A DNA stretch of 64,000 nucleotides, from positions 479,465-543,464 of the forward strand of contig CAWCTF010000008.1 of NCBI GenBank assembly GCA_963798435.1. Reading direction: 5' to 3'. The DNA comes from JALHST01 sp963798435. GTDB lineage: Bacteria; Bacteroidota; Bacteroidia; Flavobacteriales; Flavobacteriaceae. Both the position numbers and the translations under genes were made by a program. Below, piece after piece: positions 1 through 8,714 of the stretch. Position 1 is the first letter of the stretch, and every line of letters starts with the position of its first letter. The notes beneath the pieces are model-generated. The model was not told the origin of the DNA. It saw only the letters and a program-made list of their open reading frames with translations, and did not search any database.

Positions 1-366
1 TCGAGGAAACCGGCGCCGTTCAATTTAAGATCGAAGGGGATGTCGAGAATAAGGACGATGTGTTTATCAGGGCAGGCTATAGCGCGAATGCCTCTATGGT
101 ACTCGAGAAAAAAGACAGCGTCATGGTGATTCCGGAAGCTTTGCTTCAATTCGATAAAAAGACCGATAAACCGTATGTCGAAGTAGCCGTTGGAAAAGTG
201 GAAGATCAAAAATTTGAACGTAAGGATATCGAAGATCGGTATTTCCGATGGCGTAAACGTCGAGGTGGTATCAGGCCTTACCAAGGATGATAATGTGAAA
301 CAATGGAATAAGACCGAGCCGATTAAGAAGGGGGACGAAGAAGAGGGCGCAACAGCGAATAATTAA
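1..366 (+). CDS. Efflux periplasmic adaptor (HlyD/MFP family), C-terminal part, frameshifted
   Basis: This is the 3' end of an adaptor that bridges an inner-membrane pump and an outer-membrane TolC channel. The visible frame starts at base 3 and runs through a beta-barrel segment (VMVIPEALLQFDKKT) typical of the membrane-proximal domain of these proteins. The frame breaks at the GAAGATCGG sequence at 231-239. Removing one base restores IGISDGVNVEVVSGLTKDD and reads on to a TAA at 364-366, which is the expected family C-terminus. The gene lies 55 bp upstream of a TolC gene, so the two probably form one efflux operon. The N-terminus and any pump gene lie outside the window. The break is probably a sequencing error, because the restored tail is a good family match. 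Confidence 0.8.
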
Positions 367-421
367 GAATAATTGACATCAATCTGCCTGCCAACGGTGG
401 GTTAAAATAAATAATCAAAAC

Positions 422-1762
422 ATGAAATTTAATCACATCGCTTTACTACTGCTATTCTCAGTAGGAATGATATCGGCCCAACAAAAAAAATGGACCTTAG
501 AGGAATGTGTCAACTATGCCGTTGAAAACAACCTTACCATTGAACAATATGAATTAGACCTTGAAAATGCAACCATCGACAGATCCGATGCGATTGGGGA
601 TATGTTGCCTAGTTTAAACGGACAGATGAGTGTTTCGGGCAATACGGGGTTAATTCTGGATCCGACGACCAACGGTTTTGTTACGGGCACCATTTTTTCT
701 GCCTCAAGTAGTTTTACGTCCTCGGTGACGTTGTTCGATGGTTTACGGAATCTGCATCGGTTGAACCGGGCCAAATTGAGTGCTATAAGCAGTCAGTATC
801 GTTTAGATAATCTTAAGGACGATATTCGACTCATGGTGGCCAACTCGTATTTGACGATTATCTCGAACAAGGAGTCCTTAAAGGTATTCAGGGCACAGAA
901 TGCCGTAACCCAACAAGATCTGGAACGCACCAAGGAATTGGTATCTTCGGGCGTAGTTCCCCAGGGAGATCAACTAGAGATCGAAGCAACCGTGGCCAAC
1001 CAGGAACAGCAGATCGTGAATGCCGAGAATTTGGTGCTTATATCGCGTATCAATTTGGCCCAGCTACTACAGATTACCGATTATGATAATTTTGATGTTG
1101 CAGAAATGGAGTTCGAGATTCCCCCTTCCGATATCTTGAATAATACCGCTAAGGAGATCTTTGAGAAGGCCTTGACGTTTCGAAACGATATCAAGTTCTC
1201 ACAGTCGAATGTAGACTTGGCCATGAAAGACGTCGATATTGCCAAAGGAGCGTTATTTCCTACCATTGGTGCTTTTATTAACTACAATACACGCTATTCG
1301 GATCAAACTAGGGATTCCTTGACCGGGGAGCAGATTGGGTTTAAAGATCAATTATATATCAACGATGGCATCTCCTATGGTGCCCAAATGAATATTCCGA
1401 TTTTTAATGGTTTTTCAACGCGCAATAACATACAGCGTTCAAAAATCAGCTTGGAGAAGGCGAGATTGCAATTTGAACAAGACAAACTGGATCTAGAAAC
1501 GAATGTAAATCAGGCTTATGTAGATGTCAGTAGTTTTGCGAAATCGTATGAAGCGGCACAAAAAACCTTGGAAGCACGTCGTTTGGCATATAACTATGCC
1601 AAGGAACGCTACGATGTCGGTCTGATGAACGCCTTTGATTTTAGCCAAGCGCAGTCTCGGGTAGATAATGCCGAAGCAGAGTTGGTTAGCACAAAATACA
1701 ATTACATCTTCAGATTGAAGGTCCTGGAATTCTATTTTGGAATACCGATTGTCTTGCATTGA
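422..1762 (+). CDS. TolC family outer-membrane efflux protein
   Basis: A 446-residue outer-membrane channel of the TolC/OEP family. It forms the exit duct of a tripartite exporter with the adaptor upstream. A signal peptide (MKFNHIALLLLFSVGMISAQ) is followed by two similar halves with long amphipathic alpha-helices (around residues 110-210 and 330-420) separated by strand-rich segments, as expected for the tandem OEP repeat. KWTLEECVNYAVENNLTIEQ is the characteristic first helix. Length is normal for the family. A strong intrinsic terminator follows directly, which closes the efflux operon here. The substrate cannot be told from sequence. Confidence 0.93.
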   Translation: MKFNHIALLLLFSVGMISAQQKKWTLEECVNYAVENNLTIEQYELDLENATIDRSDAIGDMLPSLNGQMSVSGNTGLILDPTTNGFVTGTIFSASSSFTSSVTLFDGLRNLHRLNRAKLSAISSQYRLDNLKDDIRLMVANSYLTIISNKESLKVFRAQNAVTQQDLERTKELVSSGVVPQGDQLEIEATVANQEQQIVNAENLVLISRINLAQLLQITDYDNFDVAEMEFEIPPSDILNNTAKEIFEKALTFRNDIKFSQSNVDLAMKDVDIAKGALFPTIGAFINYNTRYSDQTRDSLTGEQIGFKDQLYINDGISYGAQMNIPIFNGFSTRNNIQRSKISLEKARLQFEQDKLDLETNVNQAYVDVSSFAKSYEAAQKTLEARRLAYNYAKERYDVGLMNAFDFSQAQSRVDNAEAELVSTKYNYIFRLKVLEFYFGIPIVLH

Positions 1763-1770
1763 TGACCTTA

Positions 1771-1811
1771 AAAAATACCTGCAAGGTTTTGTAGACCTTG
1801 CAGGTATTTTT
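1771..1811 (+). terminator. Intrinsic terminator after the TolC gene
   Basis: A perfect 17-bp inverted repeat (left arm 1771-1787, right arm 1795-1811) with a 7-nt loop. It starts with an A-tract and ends in a T-tract, so it can work in both directions. It begins 9 bp after the TolC stop codon. Confidence 0.9.
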
Positions 1812-1837
1812 CATTTTAGGGTACGCCGTCTTCGGCG

Positions 1838-1845
1838 TATCTTTG
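1838..1845 (+). promoter_or_regulatory. -7 promoter box of tsaB
   Basis: TATCTTTG matches the Bacteroidota -7 consensus TANNTTTG and ends 7 bp before the tsaB ATG, so the leader would be very short. I see no clear TTG at -33. A small hairpin (TACGCCG/CGGCGTA, 1822-1839) overlaps its upstream edge. Confidence 0.4.
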
Positions 1846-1852
1846 TCCCATC

Positions 1853-2530
1853 ATGGCCATAATCCTTCATCTAGAGACAGCGACCACGAATTGCTCGGTA
1901 AGTGTCGCAGCAGACGGGAAACTTCTTGCGATAAAGGAAGAAGATACCCCTGGTTACTCACATTCGGAGCAACTTCATGTTTTTATAAGCCATGCCTTAG
2001 ACGCGGCTTCGTTGAAAATCACCGATCTCGACGCCATTGCGGTAAGTAAGGGCCCAGGATCTTATACGGGGCTACGTATTGGTGTCTCGGCCGCCAAAGG
2101 GCTCTGTTTTGCACTCGATATCCCTCTGCTTGCCATCCCCACCTTACAAAGTATGCAATTGCAGGCGGCAACGTCTAATTATGATTTTATAATACCGCTG
2201 TTAGACGCACGGCGTATGGAAGTCTATTCGACGGTGTTCGACGCTGAAGGGACTGAGTTGCGGGAAACCAAGGCCGAAATCATCGATGCAACCTCGTTTG
2301 CAGTTTTTATAAATCGGGGAAAAGTACTTTTGGTAGGTTCTGGTGCCGAAAAATGCAAGGCACTTTTAGCGCATCCAAATCTTGAATTCAATACAGCCTT
2401 GGTTCCCTCTTCTCGGGAAATGTGCGAACTCGCCTTCAAAAAATACCAAGTTGGGGACTTTGAGGATGTTGCCTATTTTGAGCCCTATTATCTCAAAGAT
2501 TTTCTACTACAGGGCAAGCCCAAACCCTAA
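1853..2530 (+). CDS. tsaB: tRNA threonylcarbamoyladenosine biosynthesis protein TsaB
   Basis: A 225-residue ASKHA-fold protein. TsaB dimerises with TsaD and, with TsaE, transfers threonylcarbamoyl to A37 of ANN-decoding tRNAs in the cytoplasm. The N-terminal LHLETATTNCSVSVA strand and the KGPGSYTGLRIGVSAAKGL segment near residues 64-82 are hallmarks of the family. Length is typical. The ATG at 1853 is chosen because the LHLET strand begins right after it. It ends convergently with the next gene, sharing 4 bp. Confidence 0.95.
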   Translation: MAIILHLETATTNCSVSVAADGKLLAIKEEDTPGYSHSEQLHVFISHALDAASLKITDLDAIAVSKGPGSYTGLRIGVSAAKGLCFALDIPLLAIPTLQSMQLQAATSNYDFIIPLLDARRMEVYSTVFDAEGTELRETKAEIIDATSFAVFINRGKVLLVGSGAEKCKALLAHPNLEFNTALVPSSREMCELAFKKYQVGDFEDVAYFEPYYLKDFLLQGKPKP

Positions 2531-3255
2531 TTGTTTTTTATGGCATTCGTACCTTCCCGTTCTTCAGCTTTCAGCTGATCATAATAGGCCAAAATCGCCA
2601 CGGCCTCGGCTTCGTCACGAACATTTAATTTACGTTCCCGGGCATAGGTGCGCAGCTCTGAATACTTATCCCATAAGACCGCAAAGACTTCCTTTCTACT
2701 GAGGCCCAATAAGGGTGTTGCTGGTTTCCCTTTCGGCTTGATATAATATAAAACGCTTGTTTCAAACGTGGGAGGTTTAAATTGGGTATACCCATTTTCG
2801 GGATCGACCGGTCCTTTGATCGTTTTTATGATTCGTAGATACAGCAGGGTTTCACCGTCGTTCAGAGGTGAAAAATACCCGGATTTTAGGTTGCTATGGT
2901 CTAAATAGTCGATATATTGGAAGGTCTTGCCATCAATCTGCGCTTCAATATCCTTGCTTTTTGATAGATAGACTTTTTGCTCATCTTGCAGAAATTGCAC
3001 CGCATCATGATAGGCATCATAGCGCATGGCGAGTTCTTTTTGCTTTTTCCCATTGAGGAACCATTGCCCCAATTTGAATTCTTGATCCAGGTAGGGCGAA
3101 CCCGCTACGAGATACTCATGTTCGATACGATTAATGTCCCTTGTGGTTATCTTGAAGGGTGCGTCAGCCTGAGCCATGCAAATCACCGGGAACAGAATCG
3201 CAAGGAGGATACTGGGCTTATTAAGGGTATTTCGCAAAGAACCAACCGATTCCAT
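2527..3255 (-). CDS. Secreted protein of unknown function
   Basis: A 242-residue protein I do not recognise as a named family. It has a hydrophobic N-terminal segment (KPSILLAILFPVICMAQADA) that looks like a signal peptide cut after AQ, so it is probably periplasmic or surface-exposed. The rest is polar, with alternating Lys/Glu-rich helices, a GYFSPLNDGETLLYLRIIKT strand segment and a charged C-terminal helix. There is no lipobox and no transmembrane helix beyond the signal. It starts 3 bp after the MscS stop codon on the same strand, so the two are almost certainly co-transcribed, and it may act at the envelope with the channel. Confidence 0.75.
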   Translation of the reverse strand: MESVGSLRNTLNKPSILLAILFPVICMAQADAPFKITTRDINRIEHEYLVAGSPYLDQEFKLGQWFLNGKKQKELAMRYDAYHDAVQFLQDEQKVYLSKSKDIEAQIDGKTFQYIDYLDHSNLKSGYFSPLNDGETLLYLRIIKTIKGPVDPENGYTQFKPPTFETSVLYYIKPKGKPATPLLGLSRKEVFAVLWDKYSELRTYARERKLNVRDEAEAVAILAYYDQLKAEEREGTNAIKNN

Positions 3256-3258
3256 CCT

Positions 3259-4080
3259 TTATTTTTTGGTATGCATGACCCGCTGTGGAAATGGAATTTC
3301 AATATCGGCTGCGTCGAATTGCAGTTTTAATTCTTCCAATACATGAAAATGTGCCGCCCAGAAATCTTCGTTTTTCGCATAGAAACGCAAGGTCAGGTTC
3401 ACTGAACTGTCGGCCAGTTCACCAACATAGACTTCAGGTGCGGGTTCTTTAAGTATTTTTTCGTTGCCGGTGCAAATTTTGAGAAGAATGTCCTTGGCTT
3501 TTTTGATATTCGAACCGTAGCTGATTCCGACATCGATCTTATCCCTACGGGTAGCTTCCCCATTGTAGTTGACAATCGTATTGTTTGACAATTGCCCATT
3601 GGGGACAATGGCAATCTGGTTGCCGAATGTATTTAATTTGGTCGTGAAGATGGTGATCTCCTTCACACTGCCATCGACCCCTTGGGCCGAGATCCAATCC
3701 CCTACTTTAAAAGGCTTGAAAAGCAGAATAAGTACCCCACCCGCAAAATTTGCCAAGGATCCCTGCAAGGCCAGTCCGACAGCCAATCCTGCGGCACCTA
3801 CCATGGCCACGAGTGAAGAAGATTGTACGCCTAGTTGGGTGATGACCAGTACAAATAATAAAAGTTTTAGGCCAATACTAATGAAGCTTTGTAGAAACGA
3901 TTCAAGGGCCAGATCGTAATCCTTTTTTTCAAAAAATTTACGGACGATCCGGTTGATAAATTTAATGACCCAACGGCCTACGAATAGAATCAGGAGCGCA
4001 GAGATAATATTCGGCGCTATTTCCAGGGCAAATTCCAGGGCCCGTTTCCAATAGTCTTGGTAGTTTGCAAGTTCATCCAT
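3259..4080 (-). CDS. Small-conductance mechanosensitive ion channel (MscS family)
   Basis: An inner-membrane channel of about 273 residues that opens under membrane tension and protects against osmotic downshock. Three transmembrane helices lie in the first ~110 residues. The third is the Gly/Ala-rich pore helix (MVGAAGLAVGLALQGSLANF), followed by the MscS beta-domain (GDWISAQGVDGSVKEITIF) and a C-terminal alpha/beta domain. I start it at MDELANYQDYW (ATG at 4080); an in-frame ATG at 4137 adds 19 residues that look untranslated. It lies upstream of the secreted unknown with a 3 bp gap. Confidence 0.93.
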   Translation of the reverse strand: MDELANYQDYWKRALEFALEIAPNIISALLILFVGRWVIKFINRIVRKFFEKKDYDLALESFLQSFISIGLKLLLFVLVITQLGVQSSSLVAMVGAAGLAVGLALQGSLANFAGGVLILLFKPFKVGDWISAQGVDGSVKEITIFTTKLNTFGNQIAIVPNGQLSNNTIVNYNGEATRRDKIDVGISYGSNIKKAKDILLKICTGNEKILKEPAPEVYVGELADSSVNLTLRFYAKNEDFWAAHFHVLEELKLQFDAADIEIPFPQRVMHTKK

Positions 4081-4158
4081 AAGGGTGGTATTTAAGCGAT
4101 TAAATGGCAAGAAAAAGAATTTAAGCTTCCTTGTCAAGAAATTATAACTAATGTAATG

Positions 4159-6282
4159 TTAATTTTTATCATACAATAGCAGTTGCTTCAATACCTCCTC
4201 GGGCGTTGATACGGGTAATTTGCAACTGCCGTGCTGGCAGACATAGATCCAGGTTTCGCCTAGGACGTATCGGTCTTGAAGTAGTGAAAGTTTACTGTCA
4301 TCATGCGATGTTCCTGCTAAAATGGTATTGGGAAGATACTTCCCAACCAATTCCCGTGCCTTTTGCTGGTAGTTTTCGCCTACAATGGCCACTTCATAAA
4401 AAGGCTGCTCATAATAGAGGTCGAGCTGCAACCAGTTGGCGTAGCTTTGTACATTTTCAGTAAGATTCATCTGCATCGTCTTCAGCATGTGTAGCGCGGT
4501 ATCTTCATAGTGTGCATCCGGAAAGAACTTCGAGAGCTTAAAAAGCGCTTTGGCCAAGATTGAATTCGAAGACGGAATCACGTTGTCCATAGTTTCCAAG
4601 GTCTTTCTGATCACATAGGCATCTTTTTGGGAGGTGAAGAAGAACAGGCCGCTATGGGGGTCATAAAAATTATCCTGGCAATACTGTGTCAAGGTTTTGG
4701 CACGTGTCAACCACGTTTCGTCAAACGTAACTTCATAGAGGGCGATATAGGCATCAATGACCGAGGCATAATCTTCTAAATAGCCATTGATCGTACTCCG
4801 TTCATTTTTGTAGTTATGAAAGAGTCCGCCGTCAGGCCGTGTCAAACGTTCGCCTATAAAGGCAGCGTTTTGCAGGGCCAGGTCTAAATACGACGCATCG
4901 CCCAAATACCGATAGGCATCGACCAATCCCTTCAACATCAAGCCATTCCAGGAGGTAAGGATTTTGTCGTCAAGACGGGGCCTACTTCTTTTGGAGCGCT
5001 CTTTTGATAGAATCTGCCGACTTCGGTCAAGGATCGTATGCAATTGCGACACGGTTATATGATGATTTTTTGCGATTTCCTGGTCGGTGGCGTTGCGGAT
5101 CAAGACATAATTGTCATGCTCCCAGAGCCCGTAACCATTGATGTTATAATAGTCCTTGAAAATTTCGAAATCGTTGCCTAACAATTTTTGCAGGTCGGCA
5201 TCCTTCCAAACGTAAAAGGCGCCTTCCTCTAATGTTCCCGAATCGTCGAGGCTATCTGCATCCAAAGAGGAGTAAAAACCACAATTTTCATCCAGCAATT
5301 CATTGGTAACAAAGGCAATCGTCTTTTCAACGGTTTCTTTGTAGAGTTCGGATTTGGTGACGGCATAGGCTTTTGAATACAGACTGACCAATTGGCCATT
5401 ATCATACAGCATCTTTTCAAAATGGGGGATATGCCATTTGGCGTCGACCGAATATCGTGAAAAGCCACCGCCAATATGATCAAAAACTCCGCCCCACGCC
5501 ATTTTTGTCAAAGTAGTATTTACATATTCGACGGTTTTAGGGTCATTTAGAGCCACTCCAAAGTGCAGTAGGAAATTCAAATTAACGGGCATCATAAATT
5601 TAGGTGCTCCCTTATACCCGCCCATCGTAGTATCAAAATACCCCGACCAATCTTTTACGACCTTTTGCATCTGGGCCAAGGACATGATCTCGGCGTTTTC
5701 ATGACTTTCCACCAAATTGATGTTCTTGATGCCCTCGGCTAGATTTTGGGCATATTCCGATAGTTTTTGCGGATCTTTTTCATGGAGTTCGGACAGCTGC
5801 TGCAAGGCCTTGATCCAATTCTCCTTTTGTACATAGGTAGCGCCCCAAAAAGGGTGACCGTTGGGCAGGGCGACAATATTCAACGGCCAACCCCCGCTCC
5901 CGGTCATCATTTGTAGGGCATCCATATAGATATGATCAACATCGGGCCGTTCTTCACGATCGACCTTGATACTGATAAAATGATCGTTCATGACCTTGGC
6001 GACCGTTTCGTCCTCAAAACATTCATGTTCCATCACATGGCACCAATGGCAGGCGGCATACCCGATACTGATCAATAAAAGCTTGTTCTCCTTTTGGGCT
6101 CTTTTCAAGACCTCTGGGCTCCAAGCCTCCCAATTTACAGGGTTATGGGCATGTTGTAGTAAATAGGGGCTCGTTTCGTTAATAAGGGCATTCGTATGTT
6201 TATAGGTCATTTGTTCTGGTTTTTGACCATAAAGAGTGCATAGTGTAAAAAATGCGATACTATAGGATAGACACAGGCGCAT
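4159..6282 (-). CDS. DUF255 thioredoxin-domain protein (YyaL/SPATA20 family)
   Basis: A protein of about 707 residues. The N-terminal ~160 residues form a thioredoxin-like DUF255 domain with the family signature HAHNPVNW and a CHWCHVM active-site motif (CxxC at about residues 78-81). The rest is an (alpha/alpha)6-barrel like N-acylglucosamine 2-epimerase/cellobiose-epimerase folds, including GGFSRYSVDAKWHIPHFEKM. The biochemical role of the family is not settled. The start at 6282 gives a signal-like N-terminus ending in LYGQ; a longer ATG at 6321 would overlap the dodecin terminator, and a shorter start is at 6210. Whether it is exported is uncertain. A 78 bp gap separates it from the MscS gene downstream. 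Confidence 0.9.
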   Translation of the reverse strand: MRLCLSYSIAFFTLCTLYGQKPEQMTYKHTNALINETSPYLLQHAHNPVNWEAWSPEVLKRAQKENKLLLISIGYAACHWCHVMEHECFEDETVAKVMNDHFISIKVDREERPDVDHIYMDALQMMTGSGGWPLNIVALPNGHPFWGATYVQKENWIKALQQLSELHEKDPQKLSEYAQNLAEGIKNINLVESHENAEIMSLAQMQKVVKDWSGYFDTTMGGYKGAPKFMMPVNLNFLLHFGVALNDPKTVEYVNTTLTKMAWGGVFDHIGGGFSRYSVDAKWHIPHFEKMLYDNGQLVSLYSKAYAVTKSELYKETVEKTIAFVTNELLDENCGFYSSLDADSLDDSGTLEEGAFYVWKDADLQKLLGNDFEIFKDYYNINGYGLWEHDNYVLIRNATDQEIAKNHHITVSQLHTILDRSRQILSKERSKRSRPRLDDKILTSWNGLMLKGLVDAYRYLGDASYLDLALQNAAFIGERLTRPDGGLFHNYKNERSTINGYLEDYASVIDAYIALYEVTFDETWLTRAKTLTQYCQDNFYDPHSGLFFFTSQKDAYVIRKTLETMDNVIPSSNSILAKALFKLSKFFPDAHYEDTALHMLKTMQMNLTENVQSYANWLQLDLYYEQPFYEVAIVGENYQQKARELVGKYLPNTILAGTSHDDSKLSLLQDRYVLGETWIYVCQHGSCKLPVSTPEEVLKQLLLYDKN

Positions 6283-6310
6283 CTTCAAAGTTAAGACTAA
6301 ATTAGGGCAT

Positions 6311-6341
6311 AAAAAAAGCATCCGTGATTCCTCGCGGATGC
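6311..6341 (-). terminator. Intrinsic terminator after the dodecin gene
   Basis: On the minus strand the stem GCATCCG/CGGATGC (6318-6341) is followed by a run of seven T. It lies 20 bp after the dodecin stop codon and upstream of the chosen start of the DUF255 gene. Confidence 0.85.
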
Positions 6342-6361
6342 CCTAAGTTTGTTTGAGAATA

Positions 6362-6562
6362 CTAGCGTACCTCGAACGTAATCTTTACGTTTACCCGATA
6401 ATTGTCGATCTTATTATCCTTAACGGTGGCGCTTTGCTCATGAATATATATCGAGCGTATGTTCTTTACTGATTTTGAGGCTTCCGCCAAGGCATTTTTT
6501 GCTGCTTCTTCCCAGCTTTTATCAGAATTCGCCAATAGTTCTATAACTTTTAAAACTGCCAT
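6362..6562 (-). CDS. Dodecin family flavin-binding protein
   Basis: A 66-residue protein matching the dodecin fold over its whole length: VLKVIELLANSDKSWEEAA, then the helix AKNALAEASKSVKNIRSIYI, then two strands ending in VNVKITFEVR. Dodecins form hollow dodecamers in the cytoplasm that bind and store flavins; the Trp in the KSWEEA segment corresponds to the residue that stacks on the isoalloxazine ring. The gene is followed by a strong terminator. It lies 71 bp downstream of the Nfu gene on the same strand. Confidence 0.93.
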   Translation of the reverse strand: MAVLKVIELLANSDKSWEEAAKNALAEASKSVKNIRSIYIHEQSATVKDNKIDNYRVNVKITFEVR

Positions 6563-6633
6563 ACTTTACGTGTTTTTTAGATTTCCATCAAGATAATAAA
6601 TAATTCCGCAATCGCGAAGGCGTTATGACAAAA

Positions 6634-7536
6634 TTAACCGTTCAAGGCTACGACCTCATGTATCTTGTCGCCCATCATATTTTTCAACATGGTCTCGATC
6701 CCGTTTTTAAGGGTAAAGGTCGATGACGGGCAGCCGCTACAGGCGCCTTGTAAAATGACATTGACGGTTTTCGTGCTTTCTTCATACGATTTGAAAAGTA
6801 TGTTCCCACCGTCGCTCGCAACCGCCGGGCGTACATATTCTTCTAGAATGTCGATTATTTCCTTCGAGGTGTCATCAAGGTGTTCGTCCTGAATTTTCAT
6901 TTTTGGGGCTTCAGCGACTTTTTTGGAGACGCTTTGAGAAGAGACGGCCTCATTGCCATTGGCTAGGAAATCGCGAATCATCTCACGCAGGTTCATCGTT
7001 ACTTCCTCCCACTCGGCGACCTCATATTTGCTGACCGAAACATAATTCTCATCAAAGAATACCTCTTTAACAAAAGGAAGATGAAAAAGTTTTTGGGCCA
7101 AATCAGACTCCTTGGCTTCATCGATATTCTTGAACTCAAAGGTCGTGGGGACGATTCGCTTATTTGCTACGAATTTCATAACTGCCGGGTTGGGCGTTAC
7201 TTCTGCATAGACGGTTACCGGAACACTCCCAAGGTCATCCTGCTCGATGACGATTGGTTCACCGGCATTAAGGTATTCTACCAATTGTTGGGCTACTTCA
7301 TCCTTGACGTCGTTCCATTCAACAATATCAAAACGCTCTAGGCCTATAAAATTTCCAGAGATGTAAACGGTCTTTATAAATGGCAAATAAAATAGCTGCT
7401 GGGCCAAAGGCGAATTTTTAGCATCGTCTATGTTCTTGAACTCGTAGTTTTTACTTTTCACCAAGGCGTGATTCGCCTCGAATTTTAGGATTGCCGGATT
7501 TTTGGTGGGCATAACCGAAATGGAATACTCTTTCAT
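6634..7536 (-). CDS. NifU-like Fe-S cluster carrier with duplicated Nfu N-terminal domain
   Basis: A 300-residue protein. Residues ~1-95 and ~105-195 are two copies of the Nfu N-terminal domain (each with NPA(I/V)(L/M)KF and LAQ(Q/K)LF(Y/H)LPF). Residues ~225-300 are the NifU C-terminal domain with the cluster-binding CSGC motif (Cys ~266 and ~269). It probably accepts an Fe-S cluster from the SUF machinery and delivers it to apo-proteins in the cytoplasm. A linker with VSSQSVSKKVAEAPKM separates the parts. Duplicated N-terminal domains are familiar in Bacteroidota Nfu proteins. A TATTTTTG -7 box lies on the minus strand at 7552-7559, just upstream of the start. Confidence 0.92.
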   Translation of the reverse strand: MKEYSISVMPTKNPAILKFEANHALVKSKNYEFKNIDDAKNSPLAQQLFYLPFIKTVYISGNFIGLERFDIVEWNDVKDEVAQQLVEYLNAGEPIVIEQDDLGSVPVTVYAEVTPNPAVMKFVANKRIVPTTFEFKNIDEAKESDLAQKLFHLPFVKEVFFDENYVSVSKYEVAEWEEVTMNLREMIRDFLANGNEAVSSQSVSKKVAEAPKMKIQDEHLDDTSKEIIDILEEYVRPAVASDGGNILFKSYEESTKTVNVILQGACSGCPSSTFTLKNGIETMLKNMMGDKIHEVVALNG

Positions 7537-7651
7537 ACGTATGAATTTTTACAAAAATACGAAGGTTTTGCCGCTTTTCTGCTATATAATAATGTTGTAT
7601 TTCATCCGTTATACTTTATATTTAATCGATTTTATATCCCTATATTTTTTG

Positions 7652-8644
7652 ATGAAACAGCGATTTTTGCTTCTATTTTCTTTTTTGGCATTTGCATTTC
7701 AGTCGATTGCACAAGAAGGAATACCTGTATATTTCGATTATTTGGCGGATAATTATTATTTAGTGTATCCCTCCATGGCGGGGATCGGTGAAGGAGGAAA
7801 AATCAGGGGTACCATACGTAAACAGTGGTTTGCCGTCAAAGAAGCACCGAACCTACAGACCTTGAATGCGAATTTCAGGTTAGGCGAAAGCAATAGTGGG
7901 GTAGGGGCAATTTTTTTTAATGACGCCAACGGCTATCATTCCCAGACCGGTATAAAACTTACATATGCCCATCACCTTAAATTGGGTGGGGACATTCGTT
8001 ATCTTAACCAACTTTCATTCGGCCTCAGTGGTGGCGTATTACAAAGCAGCCTAGACGAAACCGAATTTAGGTCGGTAATACCGGATCCTATCATCACCGG
8101 ATCAAAGAATAGCGTAGGCTATTTTAATGTTGATTTCGGGATGTCGTATAGTCTAATGGAGTTTTATGCCCATTTTGCCGTGCTAAATGCCTTGGGCAGT
8201 GGTCGAGATCTATATTCTGCGATAGAATTCGATAATTTAAGAAGATACTTGTTCTCTGCTGGGTATGTATTCGGAAGAAATGAGTGGCAATATGAGCCCT
8301 CATTCTTACTGCAAGTAACCGAATTTACCCAGGAAAAGACTTTGGATATCAATGGGAAGGTCTATAAAGATGTTGATTTTGGTAGAATTTGGGGCGGTAT
8401 ATCATATCGAAGAAGCTTCGACGGGGCTCAATTTCAGTCGAATGGTACCTTGAGCGACCAAAGCCTCCAATTGATTACACCGATTATTGGTGCCAACTTC
8501 AAAAATTTTATGGTCTCTTATAATTATTCCTATCAAATGGGCGATATACGATTTGACAATGGTGGTTTTCATCAGATTACCGTGGGATACGATTTTGGCC
8601 AGACAGAGCGAAGGTACGATTGTTATTGCCCGGCGGCCCAGTAG
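7652..8644 (+). CDS. Type IX secretion system PorP/SprF family membrane protein (orphan)
   Basis: An outer-membrane beta-barrel of about 330 residues in the PorP/SprF family, whose members anchor or assist export of T9SS substrates with type-B C-terminal domains. The N-terminus is a signal peptide (FLLLFSFLAFAFQSIAQ), followed by DYLADNYYLVYPSMAGI, the family's N-terminal pattern, and alternating strands to the end. The start at 7652 is chosen over an upstream ATG at 7502 because the signal peptide begins there and the upstream ATG lies inside the 5' end of the divergent Nfu gene. No T9SS substrate gene is adjacent, unlike the second PorP/SprF gene in this window. Confidence 0.88.
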   Translation: MKQRFLLLFSFLAFAFQSIAQEGIPVYFDYLADNYYLVYPSMAGIGEGGKIRGTIRKQWFAVKEAPNLQTLNANFRLGESNSGVGAIFFNDANGYHSQTGIKLTYAHHLKLGGDIRYLNQLSFGLSGGVLQSSLDETEFRSVIPDPIITGSKNSVGYFNVDFGMSYSLMEFYAHFAVLNALGSGRDLYSAIEFDNLRRYLFSAGYVFGRNEWQYEPSFLLQVTEFTQEKTLDINGKVYKDVDFGRIWGGISYRRSFDGAQFQSNGTLSDQSLQLITPIIGANFKNFMVSYNYSYQMGDIRFDNGGFHQITVGYDFGQTERRYDCYCPAAQ

Positions 8645-8674
8645 GGTTTGCCTATCGTCGCGCCCGTACCATAA

Positions 8675-8703
8675 AAGTCCCCTCCCTTGTGGGGAGAGGA
8701 CTT
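8675..8703. terminator. Hairpin between convergent genes, possible bidirectional terminator
   Basis: The arms AAGTCCcCTCCC and GGGAGaGGACTT pair around a short loop between the PorP/SprF gene and the convergent vWA gene. It lacks a long T-tract. It resembles short dispersed G/C-rich hairpins seen in other Bacteroidota, so it could be a repeat rather than a true terminator. Confidence 0.5.
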
Positions 8704-8714
8704 CCCAGATTTGC